Shown here piece after piece: positions 1 to 13,000 of a stretch of DNA of 64,000 bases. A program made the translations under genes and the position numbers. Source of the DNA: Paramacrobiotus metropolitanus (lineage: Eukaryota > Tardigrada > Eutardigrada > Parachela > Macrobiotidae); NCBI RefSeq assembly GCF_019649055.1, contig NW_026570292.1, forward strand, positions 372,001 through 436,000, in the 5' to 3' direction. The first letter of the stretch is position 1; each line of letters begins with the position of its first letter. The notes under the pieces are model-generated. The model ran no database searches and was not told the origin of the DNA. It saw nothing but the letters and a program-made list of their open reading frames with translations.

Positions 1-1067
1 GAAATCGGCATCTGTAAGAATACGTAGCTGTGGATACATCTGAAAGTCGGCAACGGTATCATCTCGGGCTTGTAGGGTTAAAAGTTGCAGATGGATTTAA
101 AAGTTTCTTAACGAAATTCATCGCGTGCTACTCACTGATTTAAGTAGAAATGTTACCTTTCAATCGCGTGGAACTAGAAAGAAAAACATGCGAACGTTAA
201 CAATCACATTTCCCTGGGATAGCTTTCAATTCCGCGCGTTTTCCGGACTTGTAAAGAAGAAGTAGAAAATTAGAAGCTAATACCAGAAAACCAAAGACGT
301 TTCATCACCGCGAGCTCGCTGTCTCTGGTTCAACTGGTTGTACCTGATATTTCGTTCTTAAAGTGTATACTCCAAAATATCCGTTAGATAAATAAACTTA
401 CTACGTATTTACAATTAATATTTGCAAAATCCAGCATACATATGTATACAGTCACACTACGCACTACCAGAAAAGAGCGCGATCTTGATTTCATCCGGAA
501 AATCTTGCTGTCTTTTACTGGAAACGCACGGCCAATAGAAATTTACCGCTTATCCCGTCCTGTGGAAAAGATTTAATGGGTTGCTCAGAAGTCGTAGTAC
601 AACCAGGCTCGGCATACGTTACCCGGCACCGTGAAATGATAAATCTGCTCATACGTGGATTTTGCATTTTCCGCATGAACATTTGTGTCAAATTTTGTGG
701 CACAGTGATTACTTGTCAGTTGTCACCACTACAGGTCTACGGTGTCTCTACTCTTTTCTTTGTTTCCGAAGACAGTTTCACAGTAGTCTGCTTTACAGGT
801 TCTACCAGGGAAAAAAATATGTTCATTTTCAGACCCGTACGTTTTTAACCTTTACAACTGTTGGCATTTTGGATAGTGTAGTCTGTATTTTGTGGCAATT
901 ATTAATTTTATTGATGCGTACAGTATTTTGTAAATGCCAGCAAAGCACTTGAAAATTCAGTTACAACTACTTATGCAATATTAGTACTCCAGCTTGTCAA
1001 TTATTTATCAATTACTACTCCAGCAACATGTTGTATTTAAACTTCACCGGTGTAATTATGACAATGA
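1..1067. other. no gene recognised (3' flank of Gr-like gene)
   Basis: Both strands hold only short open frames without domain signatures, splice-consistent exons or repeats that I can support. The stretch lies downstream of the minus-strand chemoreceptor gene and is probably its 3' flank and spacer. Confidence 0.5.
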
Positions 1068-2902
1068 TCAGTGCACTGTGCACACATTAGCCGGGGTCAC
1101 CGTGGGATTCTGTAGAATATCCCAGACTTTGTTCAGACGATCAGAGATTTTCTCCACTTGGTGTTTGTGGGCCAATTCACTGATGTCGGTTTTGGTATCA
1201 CGCGTTTGATAGATCACCAGCGTGTACGTCAAGGTCAACTCGGTCAGCTAAACAGTCAAATGCAGCTCAGTTACCGAATATTACGAGGTACGTATTTACT
1301 AAGAGTAGACGGACAAATGCCTACCGCTGCAACAAATTCCTTTGTGATATGGAAAAATCCCCCAGCCGATATCGATCCATCCAGGGGTTCGCAATCCGCC
1401 ATGAAGAGGGCGCATTCCGTTTGAACTTCTTTAATTCGAATGCGAGACATAAGCTTTCGCAGAGCAATACGTACTGCCTGTGCCTGTTAGACAAATAGTG
1501 TTGTTACACCTTTGGCAAAGGGATTTAAAATTTCATCCCTAAGCTCGAGTATCCGATCACAAGATTAGTATGTAGTGTAAGTGACTGTGTAACTACCAGA
1601 GTACGTATTAAATTAAGAAACGAAAGAATTAGTGCAGTTTGCGACTGTGGCAACCATCTACAAGTAGAAGTTCACAAAACCAATTAGTTTAAGCTATCAC
1701 ACTGTAAAAAACGTTCGAATAATTTTTTGTATACTTGAATTCCATTCATCACTCTTGAATTAATTACTGACTAATTGCATATGCCAGCTGTTACAGTCGT
1801 TAATTTGGCTACTGAAATAAGCAAAAACGCGGTACAGATAATGCACCTTTTCGTGAGTCGAGACTGCAATAAATACTGTGATGATCATATTGAGAAACCC
1901 CAGCAGTCCCGAACAATACACCATAATTTTCGTCGATGCATCGATAGCTATAGTCGAGTTCTTCTCCTGCGTGTTTTCCGAAACCTGTAGCGCTGTACTG
2001 CATGCAGCAAACAGGCCAATATATTGAGAAACACACACCACCAGCACAATGAGCGAAAAGATTTCATCCACACTGACGATGTGACACTGCAACACGCGAT
2101 AGCGTTGCCGCATTTGCTTGATCTCTTGCAACATGAACGCCACGCTCTCTTCTGATTGGCCACAATTAGTCAGCGCTTTGATTCTGTCGCTCACTGCGCC
2201 ATAACCGGCTCCTATCGCCAGCAGGAGAATTTTTAACAGTGCTATACACACGTTTTGATAGATTAAGCAGATACACAGACACAATCCATTGGATACCGGC
2301 GCCATCCATTCCGGCACAATATAGTTTGGATCTTTTGTGGTATACAGAGCCCATTCCTGAAAAATGTTGCGAAATGGTTGCAGAATGGGAATGAACGACT
2401 GCCAAAAACTTGTCACTTCAGCGCACACACTGATCCACGACCAAGCAACAATCAACGCCACTCTTCGGGAGTTTCCTATGCGATCCGCATCCCAATGGTC
2501 ACTGACCATTTCTGCTAAAAGGTTGGGTAGCTTTTTAAATTTGATAATAGCGAGGGCTTGAATAAGCGGACCCTGCAGGACCAGCGCCACTTTGAAGAAA
2601 ACCGATATTAAGACGAAGAACTGCAGTTGTGCAAGTTGCTCCAAGTAGACAAGGACGTATCCGGTAATCCAGGTGAAGGCCAGAGCCAACAGACCAAGGA
2701 ACAGCGTAGCAGTCCACAAAGCCAGCCACCAGTTAAATTTACAAGATTTTTCGGGTGTACAAGGAGTTGGGACAATATAAGGACAGAGTCCGATTAACTG
2801 GGTAAATCGTATAAAGTGGGTCGGTATGACGGAGAATAACCTTGGTGAACTATCGGTCAGCTTAAAAGAGTTTGTCAGACTGACGCGCTTGTTGCTTGTC
2901 AT
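1068..2902 (-). CDS. gustatory receptor-like seven-transmembrane chemoreceptor
   Basis: Three exons, 2902-1847, 1483-1325 and 1247-1068, all joined in phase 0 at GT-AG sites, give 464 aa. Exon 1 carries six hydrophobic segments (about residues 58-87, 93-115, 147-167, 203-236, 281-304 and 326-348). Exon 3 opens with TM7 carrying TYTLVIYQ (residues 412-419), matching the TYxxxxxQ signature of insect-type gustatory receptors. A Gly-Gly-Phe-Phe stretch in exon 2, just before TM7, also fits the family. These receptors are ligand-gated cation channels with an intracellular N terminus, expressed in sensory cells. The first in-frame ATG was used as start. Length (usual 350-480 aa) and intron position before TM7 fit an intact gene. 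The ligand cannot be deduced. The family call is firm at fold level; a wider Gr/7TM chemoreceptor relative is the alternative. Confidence 0.85.
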
Positions 2903-3889
2903 CGTGGATATTACGAGTATTGCATTAAGGTCGATGCTGTTCTACGAACACAAATTCCAGGTTACCAATTCGTTTCGCCAATGGAACAAGGAACTTGAAG
3001 GAAGTTACGACAGCCGTATTTTCATACTTCTGACTCGTATATGCAATTATCAAACGAATAGTCAGCAACTATGGACTTACAGACAAACATGTACCTTCCA
3101 GTACTTGCTATCCCAGTGTCCGATATTCCCGTTATCGCTCGCAGACTACTGTGCCATGCAACGCAAAATATAAGCATAATACAATCATTTGGGTATAAGC
3201 ATAACGGGTTTGCATCTGCAAACTTGAAATTAAAACATTGTCTTCTTTCTATCACTGGGAGATGTACAGTACATTCAGCATTTAAAGCACATAATATCAA
3301 AGTCCCTAGGTATTTACTGACTATTTGCACTAGGTTCCCATACAGTTTCTGGTAAATTCTGCGAAGTATGTTAATCCTTGATCGGCTGACCCATCTTACA
3401 GTGAACCAGACAATGACACCAAAGTTGATACAGTACTTTCATGGGATTTTTAATGAACATCTGGAAATTCTGATCCGGTAGATTATACCCAATATACATA
3501 ATATATAAACAAATATGAGAACGATCGAAGCACAACTCTGTTGAAATGGTTTTATTTGTCTTCAACTGACCATGTACTTTCCTATGACAGCCCCGCTTAC
3601 AGGACAGTCTCGTTGCAATATAAATTTTGGTTTTATAGCACAGCATAAAACACAAGATATGAATCTATGATCAGCGGAAACGGAAAGATATCAGCATTCA
3701 TATTAACCAGCTATCCGGACATAACGGAATCATTCAGATAAATTCAGATGTACTGGTCCGTTTCGCCAGCTGCAGGTATATCCCACAGTGATCGCCTGAT
3801 TTTCTAACAATCAGGTCTTTCCGGGTGTCATTTGCTATTCCATTCAAGTTCCATCGTTAACCAAAGCCAGAATCACATGACCAGCCATA
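2903..3889. other. intergenic, no gene recognised
   Basis: This is the spacer upstream of the Gr-like gene. Open frames of about 95-115 codons on both strands show no domain, signal peptide or family pattern and are treated as chance. Confidence 0.5.
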
Positions 3890-4123
3890 TTAGCGAGTTA
3901 TTTTACGAAATTTCCTGTCAATAAGCGCCGTTTGTGTAATTGCAACTGCTAATGCTAAAAAGTAAGTTATGGTTTTTCCGGATAATCGCGCCTGTCTTCG
4001 GCCTACTGGTTGTTGCAATTGTGCCATATTCCGGGTCTGACGGGCCAAAATTGACCGGCTTGACCCAGCTCCAATAATTTGCCGTAATCGAATCCACATG
4101 GCAGACACGCTGGACACGTTCAT
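3890..4123 (-). CDS. small single-pass membrane protein, short paralog
   Basis: Single-exon frame of 77 aa. It starts with an Arg-rich amphipathic stretch (MWIRLRQI at residues 10-17) and ends with a hydrophobic segment (about residues 50-65) and a basic tail, DRKFRKITR. It is recognisably related to the two-exon gene at 5433-5964: both have MW-x-RLRQI-x-G-x-GS near the N terminus, and both carry a Gly-x-Thr-Ile-x-Tyr-Phe membrane entry and a KFRK-x-I/T-R end. It lacks the roughly 50-residue middle of that paralog. The N terminus could be a mitochondrial targeting sequence and the protein a small inner-membrane subunit, but I do not recognise the family. It may be a shortened or decayed copy. 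Confidence 0.45.
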   Translation of the reverse strand: MNVSSVSAMWIRLRQIIGAGSSRSILARQTRNMAQLQQPVGRRQARLSGKTITYFLALAVAITQTALIDRKFRKITR

Positions 4124-5432
4124 GCAAATGGAAACATGGAAGAGTAGGGATCTTTGCCGAGAATAGGTTTGTAATTAATGTTTCGCCGAGTCGAATGGAG
4201 AACCCGGAAATGACGACAAAGTAGGCGTTCGAGAAGATGATGTGGAAAGTCTGCTTAAGAGCTACATTAAATATTGGTGACGCTGCAAGTAAGCTGTCCA
4301 ATTAAGTTATCCCCAACGTTCGTATTTTATATCACCCACTTTGGGGTTAATATATAACATAAACATTTAACAATGATAGTAATCAATTGTAAGAAAATGA
4401 CTTCTGAAGGCAAATGACGGCCATCGCTCGGAGTTATCGGACACTACTTGATAAGATTCAAAGAAGTGTTGCTCAATGCACGATACGCAAAGCACGTTTT
4501 GTTTTTGATAACTTTCTTTTTACTGTGTACTATTAGATTGTTATGACCTGCAGTGTCCTACACTAAAGGCTACAACACTTAAGGAAAGAACCGGTGTCAA
4601 GGTCATCAGTTTGCCATAATACCATTTATAGTTCGGACAATGCAGACGTCATACGAATTTCTATTATATCGGTCAAAGGATGTATCTCCTACAAGTACTG
4701 CACAATAACATTCATTGATAAGGGTGCAGCTAAAGATAGCTGTTCGCAGTTCTGCAAAAAGACCAAATAAGTTTCTGATTGCCACTTCCAGCACTACCTA
4801 CAAATGACATTACAGAACAAAAATCCACACAGCCGACACTACCAGGACCAGCAACATTTCTCGTTTGACAGAAAAACGAGTTAAAGTTGAAAAAGTAGTA
4901 ATTCGAATATGCTAAACGAAAATGTAAATTGTGATAGAAAAGACTTTCTTGCTTCGAACAATTTAGGCACATCTACTACAGAAAATTATAATTTCAAATG
5001 GACACATCCGCGCTGAAACCGTGAAATCGCGGCTTTATTATTGTGGAACATTCTATTGAAAAAGAAAAGCTTTACAATAATTTCCAAACAGACCGTTATC
5101 GCTGGGACGAATCAAAAATTTAACCCAATGCGATTCAGGAAAAGAAAAAATTTCATAGTGACCACAAAACAAGAATGCAATCCAAAAACGGTTCAATAAT
5201 CGTTGACATGCTTTCTGTTATTATTTGCTTAGAGATCAATAATTATTCCGTATTGTGCACAGAGTATTGCATAAAATATAAAAACAAGGAACAACAGCGT
5301 TCTTGCAAATATACCAGAACACCACAACCGGTCAACCCTATATTAAATCTATTAACACAGACAATTATAATGAGAATCTGGTAAAGTAAAAGCAATACTT
5401 TTTTAAACGCACACAACAGAACGCTAGTTAAT
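4124..5432. other. intergenic, no gene recognised
   Basis: AT-rich spacer between the two related small membrane-protein genes. Frames here (longest about 80 codons) lack any recognisable pattern. Confidence 0.5.
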
Positions 5433-5964
5433 CTAACGGATTGCTTTGCGGAATTTTGAATTAACGAGAGCCGCCCGTGTAAATGCAGCTGCTAGGAAGT
5501 AGAAGTACACGATGGTCTGTCCGGCCAGTTCCGCTTGTTTTCGACACTGTTTAAGCAGGCTTCCTTGGGAAGTTTTCCAGGTCGGCAGAACGACTTGGGG
5601 AACAATCGGTTGAACCATCTTTACATTAGCGAATTTTCTCTTGATTTGGTTGAAATCAAAGCTGTTGCTGTCCACCTCCACTGCATCCTGTAATGAAAAT
5701 TGAAAATGAAGAATTTGTTGTACAACGCACCGTAGAAATTTAATTTACTGGGAGCTGTCTTTCGAGGAAGCTATCACAGCTTCAGGTCGTAGCGAAACTT
5801 ACGTTAGAATAATCTGAGATCGTCAGGTAATGTGATGCAATTAATCGTTGTTGCGACTGTACCACCCGATCCAGACCGCGTAATTGCCGGGCCCAAACTG
5901 ACCCCATTCCACCAATCTGTCGTAGTCGAGTCCACATGGTGCTGGCTATCTTGGCAAAAGGCAC
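5433..5964 (-). CDS. small single-pass membrane protein, two exons
   Basis: Exon 1 is 5964-5803 and ends at a consensus donor (AAC|GTAAGT). Exon 2 is 5687-5433 after a CAG acceptor. The join is in phase 0 and gives 138 aa. The first ATG is at 5964, with a second at 5937 (MWTRLRQI). The N terminus is Arg-rich without acidic residues, as in mitochondrial presequences. The middle is hydrophilic. One hydrophobic segment (TIVYFYFLAAAFTRAALV) lies close to the C terminus, followed by a basic end, KFRKAIR. The paralog at 3890-4123 shares both ends. I cannot assign a known family; a small respiratory-complex or other organellar membrane subunit is only a guess from the architecture. Confidence 0.6.
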
Positions 5965-7019
5965 TTAATTCGCAACGTCAAAATATCTAGCGAGATAAAG
6001 CTTTAGAAATTACGCTTTGTTGAGAGCTTGAAATGTCGTTAAAATTGTATTGAAATTTGTTGCAGAAGGAAATGATGATGAACCGGCTAGTTAGTAGCAG
6101 CTTTAAATAGCGTCGACATACCGTTTGACAATTAACGTTTGACTCATCGTTAACGTCTGTCCTTTATCGGACACATTTGACGATATTAACTGACATGAAC
6201 AATTACGATGATGACAGCGTATCATGAGTAAGTAAAAGCATCACTCGCTAATATGTACCACAAATATGTTATCAGACACCATCTGATCAAATTCGCGGAA
6301 GTATCTGCGAAATTACTCAGCACATGAAAGACCAGGTTCCGTGTGTTAATGATTCATTTTGTTTGACGTTTACTGTTTCATGCAAGCTTGATAAGAATTA
6401 TCACAAATTTCTAAAGACAAAGTGATGAAATTGCGGTTGTAGATGCACGATCAAGCTCTCAGCACAGGAGAATTATCGGCCAATGCGTTATCTATGCTGT
6501 TCCTACTTATCGCTTATCGTGCATTGGATGTCTCCAATATACGCTTATCGCTCCCGAAAAGCTACAGCAAGCGTTCCGTGTAAAAACTTAATGTTAATAA
6601 GCTAAGGTGACCATCAAGCTTTACCGCTATGGTGCATGTATACTTCAAGAAGTAAACCGTTTGAAGAATGTAAGAAATACCGTTTGAAGAATGTTATACC
6701 GTTTGAAGAATGTAAGAAAACTGCTTGTTCCTGCCTTCACGTTAGTCATGTACCGCATACCTGACTTGTTATTGCAATGTTGATATTAATTTTGCAGTTT
6801 AGAAGCTCGAAATCGCAGTATAAAGTCGTTACACACTTTGATGATGGCGGTTACAGTAAAACACGTTTAAAATTATTAAAAGGAGTAAATACTGATACAG
6901 AATGCAAGATATTCAAATTTCGTAAAGGAAATCTGTTATATTCTTCTTTTTAAGCAGCACTTGTGAAACCACGTTTGAAAAATGATTATAATGGAAGTAC
7001 AAGTAAAACAGGAAGAATG
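5965..7019. other. spacer between divergent gene blocks
   Basis: No coding exon is seen. The only structure is a triplicated 15-bp motif at 6656-6712, listed separately. This is the 3' flank of rGC1. Confidence 0.5.
6656..6712. repeat. 15-bp motif in three copies
   Basis: ACCGTTTGAAGAATG occurs at 6656-6670, 6679-6693 and 6698-6712, separated by 8 and 4 bp. It looks like a young local duplication; no function is evident. Confidence 0.8.
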
Positions 7020-10000
7020 TCAGGTGTCAAGCCAGTACGTTTTCGTATCACCGATGCCCTGCAAGATAAAATCCAGTCAAGCACGGCACACTCAAATCCG
7101 GTTATTGGTTGCGACTGACGTCGTTGGCTAGACAATTACGTAACACTGGAAAAGGGAGTATGCCATATTGCCAATCGTTCACATGTTTTACCTTTAAGAA
7201 GGTCAGCCCCCGTTCGTGTATTTTGAACGATCCATCCTCTTCGAGCATCTTTGCTGCCGCACCACTCACATGAATTTTCCCAGATTGACTTGATGACGCC
7301 AATCTGGAGGTCATATTGACCGAGTCTCCGAAACTAAAGTGCAGCAAATAAGCAAAATCAAAAGCCGATACGAGACGGGGATATTATGGAATTTGTTAGT
7401 GGTAATTGCATCGATCGATCATTTTTACGTACACGCAATATCGCGGTCGAGCAGTCCCAATAACACCGGCAGCACACGGTCCTGCGATAACATAACACGC
7501 ATATTAATTTTTCAGAAAAAAATGTGTTTCGCTATAACGGTATATTAGAATTCTTCAATTCCGTACTAAGTAATTTATCAAGATATTAATGAGGTTCTAT
7601 TTCAGGTGTAATTGTAGTGCTTTTGATGTAAAAATTAGTTGAAGCACGAAATATTTACCGGTGTGAATGCCGCATTGAAGGCTCTGCTGATTGGTCATTA
7701 AACTATGAAGAAACGCGTTCCGCAGTTCGAGTGTTAGCCGAGCTATTATGGCTACATGTTGACCTTCGTTTTCGATTGGAAGCCCGCTTGCTACCTGCAT
7801 TGTCAAACGACGCTATTGTGCATCAATGTTCACGCCGGTTTTGTGGCACATTACATACCAGGCAGCTGTCATTGACTGTTTCCACTTTGTAGCAATCACA
7901 TTTTCCAATAATACGATCAAAATTAGTAAACATGGCTCCTAAGAACAGAACAATATCCAGCGGCGAATCGTTACACCGTCGAATAAATTCATCGAATCCC
8001 GTGACGTAGGTGAAGGTAAAGGTCACGGACTGAAACATCTGCGGATGAATAATGTGGCCAATCCGCAGTTGTATTAAGATGTACCTGCAATAAATTTATG
8101 ATTTTCTACATAGATTTTGCTTTGGAGCGGAAGAACGGGTTTGCCGAATAAGTGCAGATTGTTTACAGATACAACGGTTCACCTCGGCAACATTTCGCTC
8201 AGTAAAGCGTCGCATCGTTCTGTCTCCAGTTTGAGCATTTGGGTGCGCGAAGCTACCGCTTGTTCTAACTGCTGAGCGTAGTCTTCCAGTCGCCTGAACA
8301 GTTTATCCAGAAATTTCCCGGAATTCTTCAACACTTTATCAGTGCTTTTAACAATCTGCCCAATTGTGGGCCGTTTTGCCGGGTCTGGGTGGCGGCACAA
8401 CTCGATGACAGTGGTCAGAACTTGCTGAGCAGTCAACGGAATGCTTGAATCGGCTAGAGTTGTCACGTGACCATTGCCAAATGGTTCTGCAGTATGAAAA
8501 CACAATAAGTATCACATTACCCGACAGAAGCATTACCGGTGACCTTTATCTTGGTCCTGCAGAATACAGTCCATTAACTCCCCCACAGCGTAGATATCCG
8601 CTGAAGGCGGTGTGATATACAACGCATTCTTCCGCAGTTCCGCGCGGACTTCGGGCGCGAACCAAGTGGCCTGGTCGGCAATGATATTCTCTGAGATTTC
8701 CACGTGCAGTTCGCGCAGCATATGGTGGAAGCCCACTTCGCTGATTTTCAATGTTAATCGATTATCCACCAGACATTTGGACGGCTGAAGATGTCCGTGA
8801 CTTAGCAGTTTGGAAGCATGGATAGTGGAGACGCCCTGCGGTTATAATAACCAGGAATACGTTATCTACGACGCCAATCATATTATTACGCAATAGTAAC
8901 CTCGATAATGTCGGATATCAGAGAGCTGCGCAACGTCCAGTCCAGCGGGATATCTTGTAGTACGTTTAGAAGACTGCCGCGCGAACACAACTCCGAATAG
9001 CAGATAATGTAGTACGGCTGCAGTTCAATGCCCACAAGCGGATTGATGTTGTTGCTGCGATCCATGGCTGCCCGTATCTGCAGTTACACATTTAATAACT
9101 ATTGCTGTAACCGGTAATTTTTAAAATGCGATAATTATGGTTCTTAACAATCCTTGATACATTACAGTACATCCTGTGTACAGTGTTCAAAATCGATATA
9201 CAGCACTCTGGTGCAGTTCGTGATAAGTTGGTAACCATACCTCCACAAGAACCCGCCTGAACCCGGGAGTTATGGGGATGACCGTGTTGGTGGTGTGAAG
9301 AAATGTCTTTCTCCGAATAGGAATGGTTTTGCTCCATACCGGTTTGCCTTTGTAAAACATGTTTGTATGCTGCTCTTTCGACAATTGCTGAAAAATAATT
9401 ACAATTTGGTTTTCTTTTGTTACTTGGATATAATAATATTCTACAGTGCAAGCAAACGCTGAAAATACAAAACTTGCCTTGGCGCTGCTGGTGTGAATAC
9501 GTTTGCTGAGACAGCTGGGATCGAGTCTCCACCATTCGTCAGCCGTGCCAAGGTGTTGCGCCCGCCTAAAATACACGTTCTGCGTAAGTAGCTACAGCGG
9601 CCTTTCCGTCGATATCCAGATTAACACTCCTTAATCCTTACCAGAAAAAACACCCAACTAGCGGAATAATTACTAGCACTACCGAGACGACGATGCCGGC
9701 TAACGCTCCAGTGGACAAGTCTGAAAGCGTATGGAGGAACACATTAGGCAGTGTTTATGCACCGAAGCCGACTGCGAGAGTAAGAGCTCCTCCAGCAGAA
9801 ATCAAGAAGCAGCTGCGGCGTAAGTAAATGGTGATACAAAAACTCCCGTGTTATTAGGTACTTCTATTCTTAGTTTAGCTTAATCGGTAGCGTGCTGGAA
9901 TTGCACGGTACTCACAAACAAAGACAATATCGACAGTTGTCAGATGACTTTGATGTGTGCGATTTCTGGCATGTTTGTTTAACCAAACAGCCATAAAAGT

Positions 10001-13000
10001 ACACTGCCAGTAGCATAATGTACAAAAATAATTGGGCATACGAGAAATTCTATGAACATAACTCCAGGCTTTTTCGTGGCGTACTTACAGTCCTGTCTTA
10101 CACAAGGTGGCCGATCCTTGCGATAGCCACACAATGGCACATTTGGTGGTGGATTATTGTCCGGTGTACTCCAGTTGACGCGGGCATCGGGAACGTAATG
10201 CAACGATGTCGTTGCTCCGTCATAAAGTAAGAATTTCTGCAACGCGGGTTTTTTGTCAACTGTTTACTACGATGACGTGTTTTCGTCTTACTTCGTAGGA
10301 CCGAGTATCTTGCTGGTAAGATAAGAAACAAAAAATATTCTGCCGCTCGCCATATTGATCCACGTAAACGCTTCCTACGCGGGGAAACGTCATGGTTCGG
10401 TTAAGTATGGATTTTGTTATCGAGGTGCCATTGCTGGGATCCAGTCCGGCGTCTAAATGTTCTTGTACAACCTGTACGCAGTTAATATATTACCAAAACC
10501 AAATATTTGTTTGTAATAATATTACTTTGTACATTGTATACAAAAAAATAGAGCTAACAAAGTTTCGCATATACACCCTACTTATTGCCAATTAGATGTA
10601 TTTTGCTAACTGCAAACTCACTTGAGCGTAGAGAAGTACAGATGTGTACGCCGTCATCACGAACTCATTAGGCTAAGAAAACATGCAACTATCGTCATTA
10701 ATCCGTTTATCCGCATAATGACGCGTTGGAGAGAATCGTCTTACTCGGTTACCAGGAGGATACGACCCGTTATACCGGCTTTTTGACAGACTCATCATTT
10801 GATCCTTCAGATCCGCCACCTGACTTTCTTCATGATCAAAACAAATTGTCAAAAATATCACCGGCTCCAGCAGGCGTTTATCTTCCTGGAACAACCATCC
10901 AGAACATAATTAAACCAGAGTTAAAGCGCATTAAACCAAATCACAAGTAAAGACCTTCGTCATATTCTTGGCATTATATGATGGCTCCAGCGGGCTGGTT
11001 TGCCATCCAGGGATATCCAAGAAGATGCGCGCCTAAATTAACCACGCATTAACCGGAGCTTTTTAATTCCTCTTATATGTGTGATAAGTAATGTCGCCTT
11101 ACGTATTCATGTGCCGGCTCCCCAGATGCCGCGAAATCACGCTGCATTTGACACAACAAAAACACCAATCAGGCATATATGGTGCACTTTATTCCTGCGC
11201 CGTCAAGCGCACTATTATCACTCGTCACTCACCAGAAATTTAACGGCATCTTTGGAGGGCAGCGAAAGGAAAATCACTACAATAGACAGCATTTAGGTGA
11301 CGTTCTTCATTAGCGTTAAAAGTTTCAGCTTGACAGACCTCGCGATATGGCCGCTATTTCTTTGATCACACTGAAGTAGTCAGCGGTGGCGGTAACATTG
11401 AGAGGGTACGGGTGGATATCCAGGGTGTGTTGGTTGTTCGTACGGAATTCCAGCATAATGGATTCGGCAGCGCGCAGATTGAACACCGTACCGCCAGAGG
11501 TGTCGTAGACGAGGACGGCGCTGGTCCAGTTGTAGAACTGCATGAAACGGTAGACGACTAGACCGAAATACTGGTACTGCCAGGGTCCAAAGGCAACTGC
11601 GGTAGGGAAAAGCTCACGGCTGCGCAAACTGGACAGCATTGAACCACTGCAAAATCCTTAAAGTTAATTGTGTATAAAAGTAATATTGTATAACGGCTAA
11701 CACAACATTTATGTGGTTTGTGTTGTGAACGCTTTATACGTACTTTATCAAACGAAATCGACATTAATTTTTCTGTATTTTATGCGCGTTTTCGGTATTC
11801 AGCAAAGTCCACCCGTAGTCTATAAACGTTAGTTGGCAGTCGTTAACATAAACATCAGTTGGCAGTCGTCGCCTTTAAACGGATTTGTAGTGAATGGTCA
11901 CAGAATTAAAATCTGGCATAGTAGGGTATACTGTATGTGCCCTTTTGTTCCCTAATCTTCTCAACCCATCCAAAACCTTATCAGTAAGGAAGAAGTAAAC
12001 TCTACTCCTCCCATCCGACTGCAAAGTAGGTCTAATCCCTGTAAGTACAGATATGTACCCAACAAGCAATCTGCAATGGGAGTGCCAATGTAGCGTACGG
12101 GACAAGATAGTGGTTTAGCCGGATCTAAAATGAGCTTGTTCTTTTTTCCGGCAGCTGAACATCTTCCTTATGAAGTTCTTGAACACATATGGTAGCAAAA
12201 ATCCATCGCTGACTACAGCGATACATATCGCTAGAGCCGGACGCTTGAAAGGTCGTTAAATATTAACTAACGACATCCTGACATGATTCCGTTTTCTCCC
12301 TTCAAGAAGCGCCAAGTGCAGAGGTGACTCAAGAATTCCCATTAAAACATCCATTGTACTAGGAATACCGGAAATTTAGACCAGCCCGCACCCACAGAGT
12401 GAGCAGTCAGCTTCCGCAAAGTACTTTGTAATCGTGTTGCCAAAGCATGGCTGTGAAAAACCTGCGACGAGTTTTATTAGGCAAATCCCTGCCCGAAAGT
12501 TTGTCCGGTGACAATCAGAGCAGTCCCGTTCACAACGCATGTACACGCTTTTCCAATTACGCAATTACACCCAAAGAAACGTCCCGGTAGGGCGCCTTTC
12601 ACGGCACCCCGCCGGGTCTCTTAAGCTTTCAGGCATTATGCATCCTGGCATATGTATTCAGTTGGTATAGAAGTAAGGATGGAATGACCAAGCACTTACG
12701 TAGAAATCGTGAACATATTCCACTCTGCAAGAATACATAAAATGTCGGTGAACACCACATTATAAAAATAACGTTATTAGCTCAAGAGTTATTAGCTTAA
12801 GAATAATCAAACGGCCATCGAGGTGAGGCTGTATCTGTATTAACGGGGAACAGTTTGCCGCAAAATAAAAAATAGGTGTTCATCTCATTTGCACACATGT
12901 TTGGTCTGTAACGCGCATTTGACTTCGTATGGGCACCGTCGTGCGAATATTGATCGGTAACGGGTTCAAGATTAAATTTCTATCTTATAATGTGTAGTGC

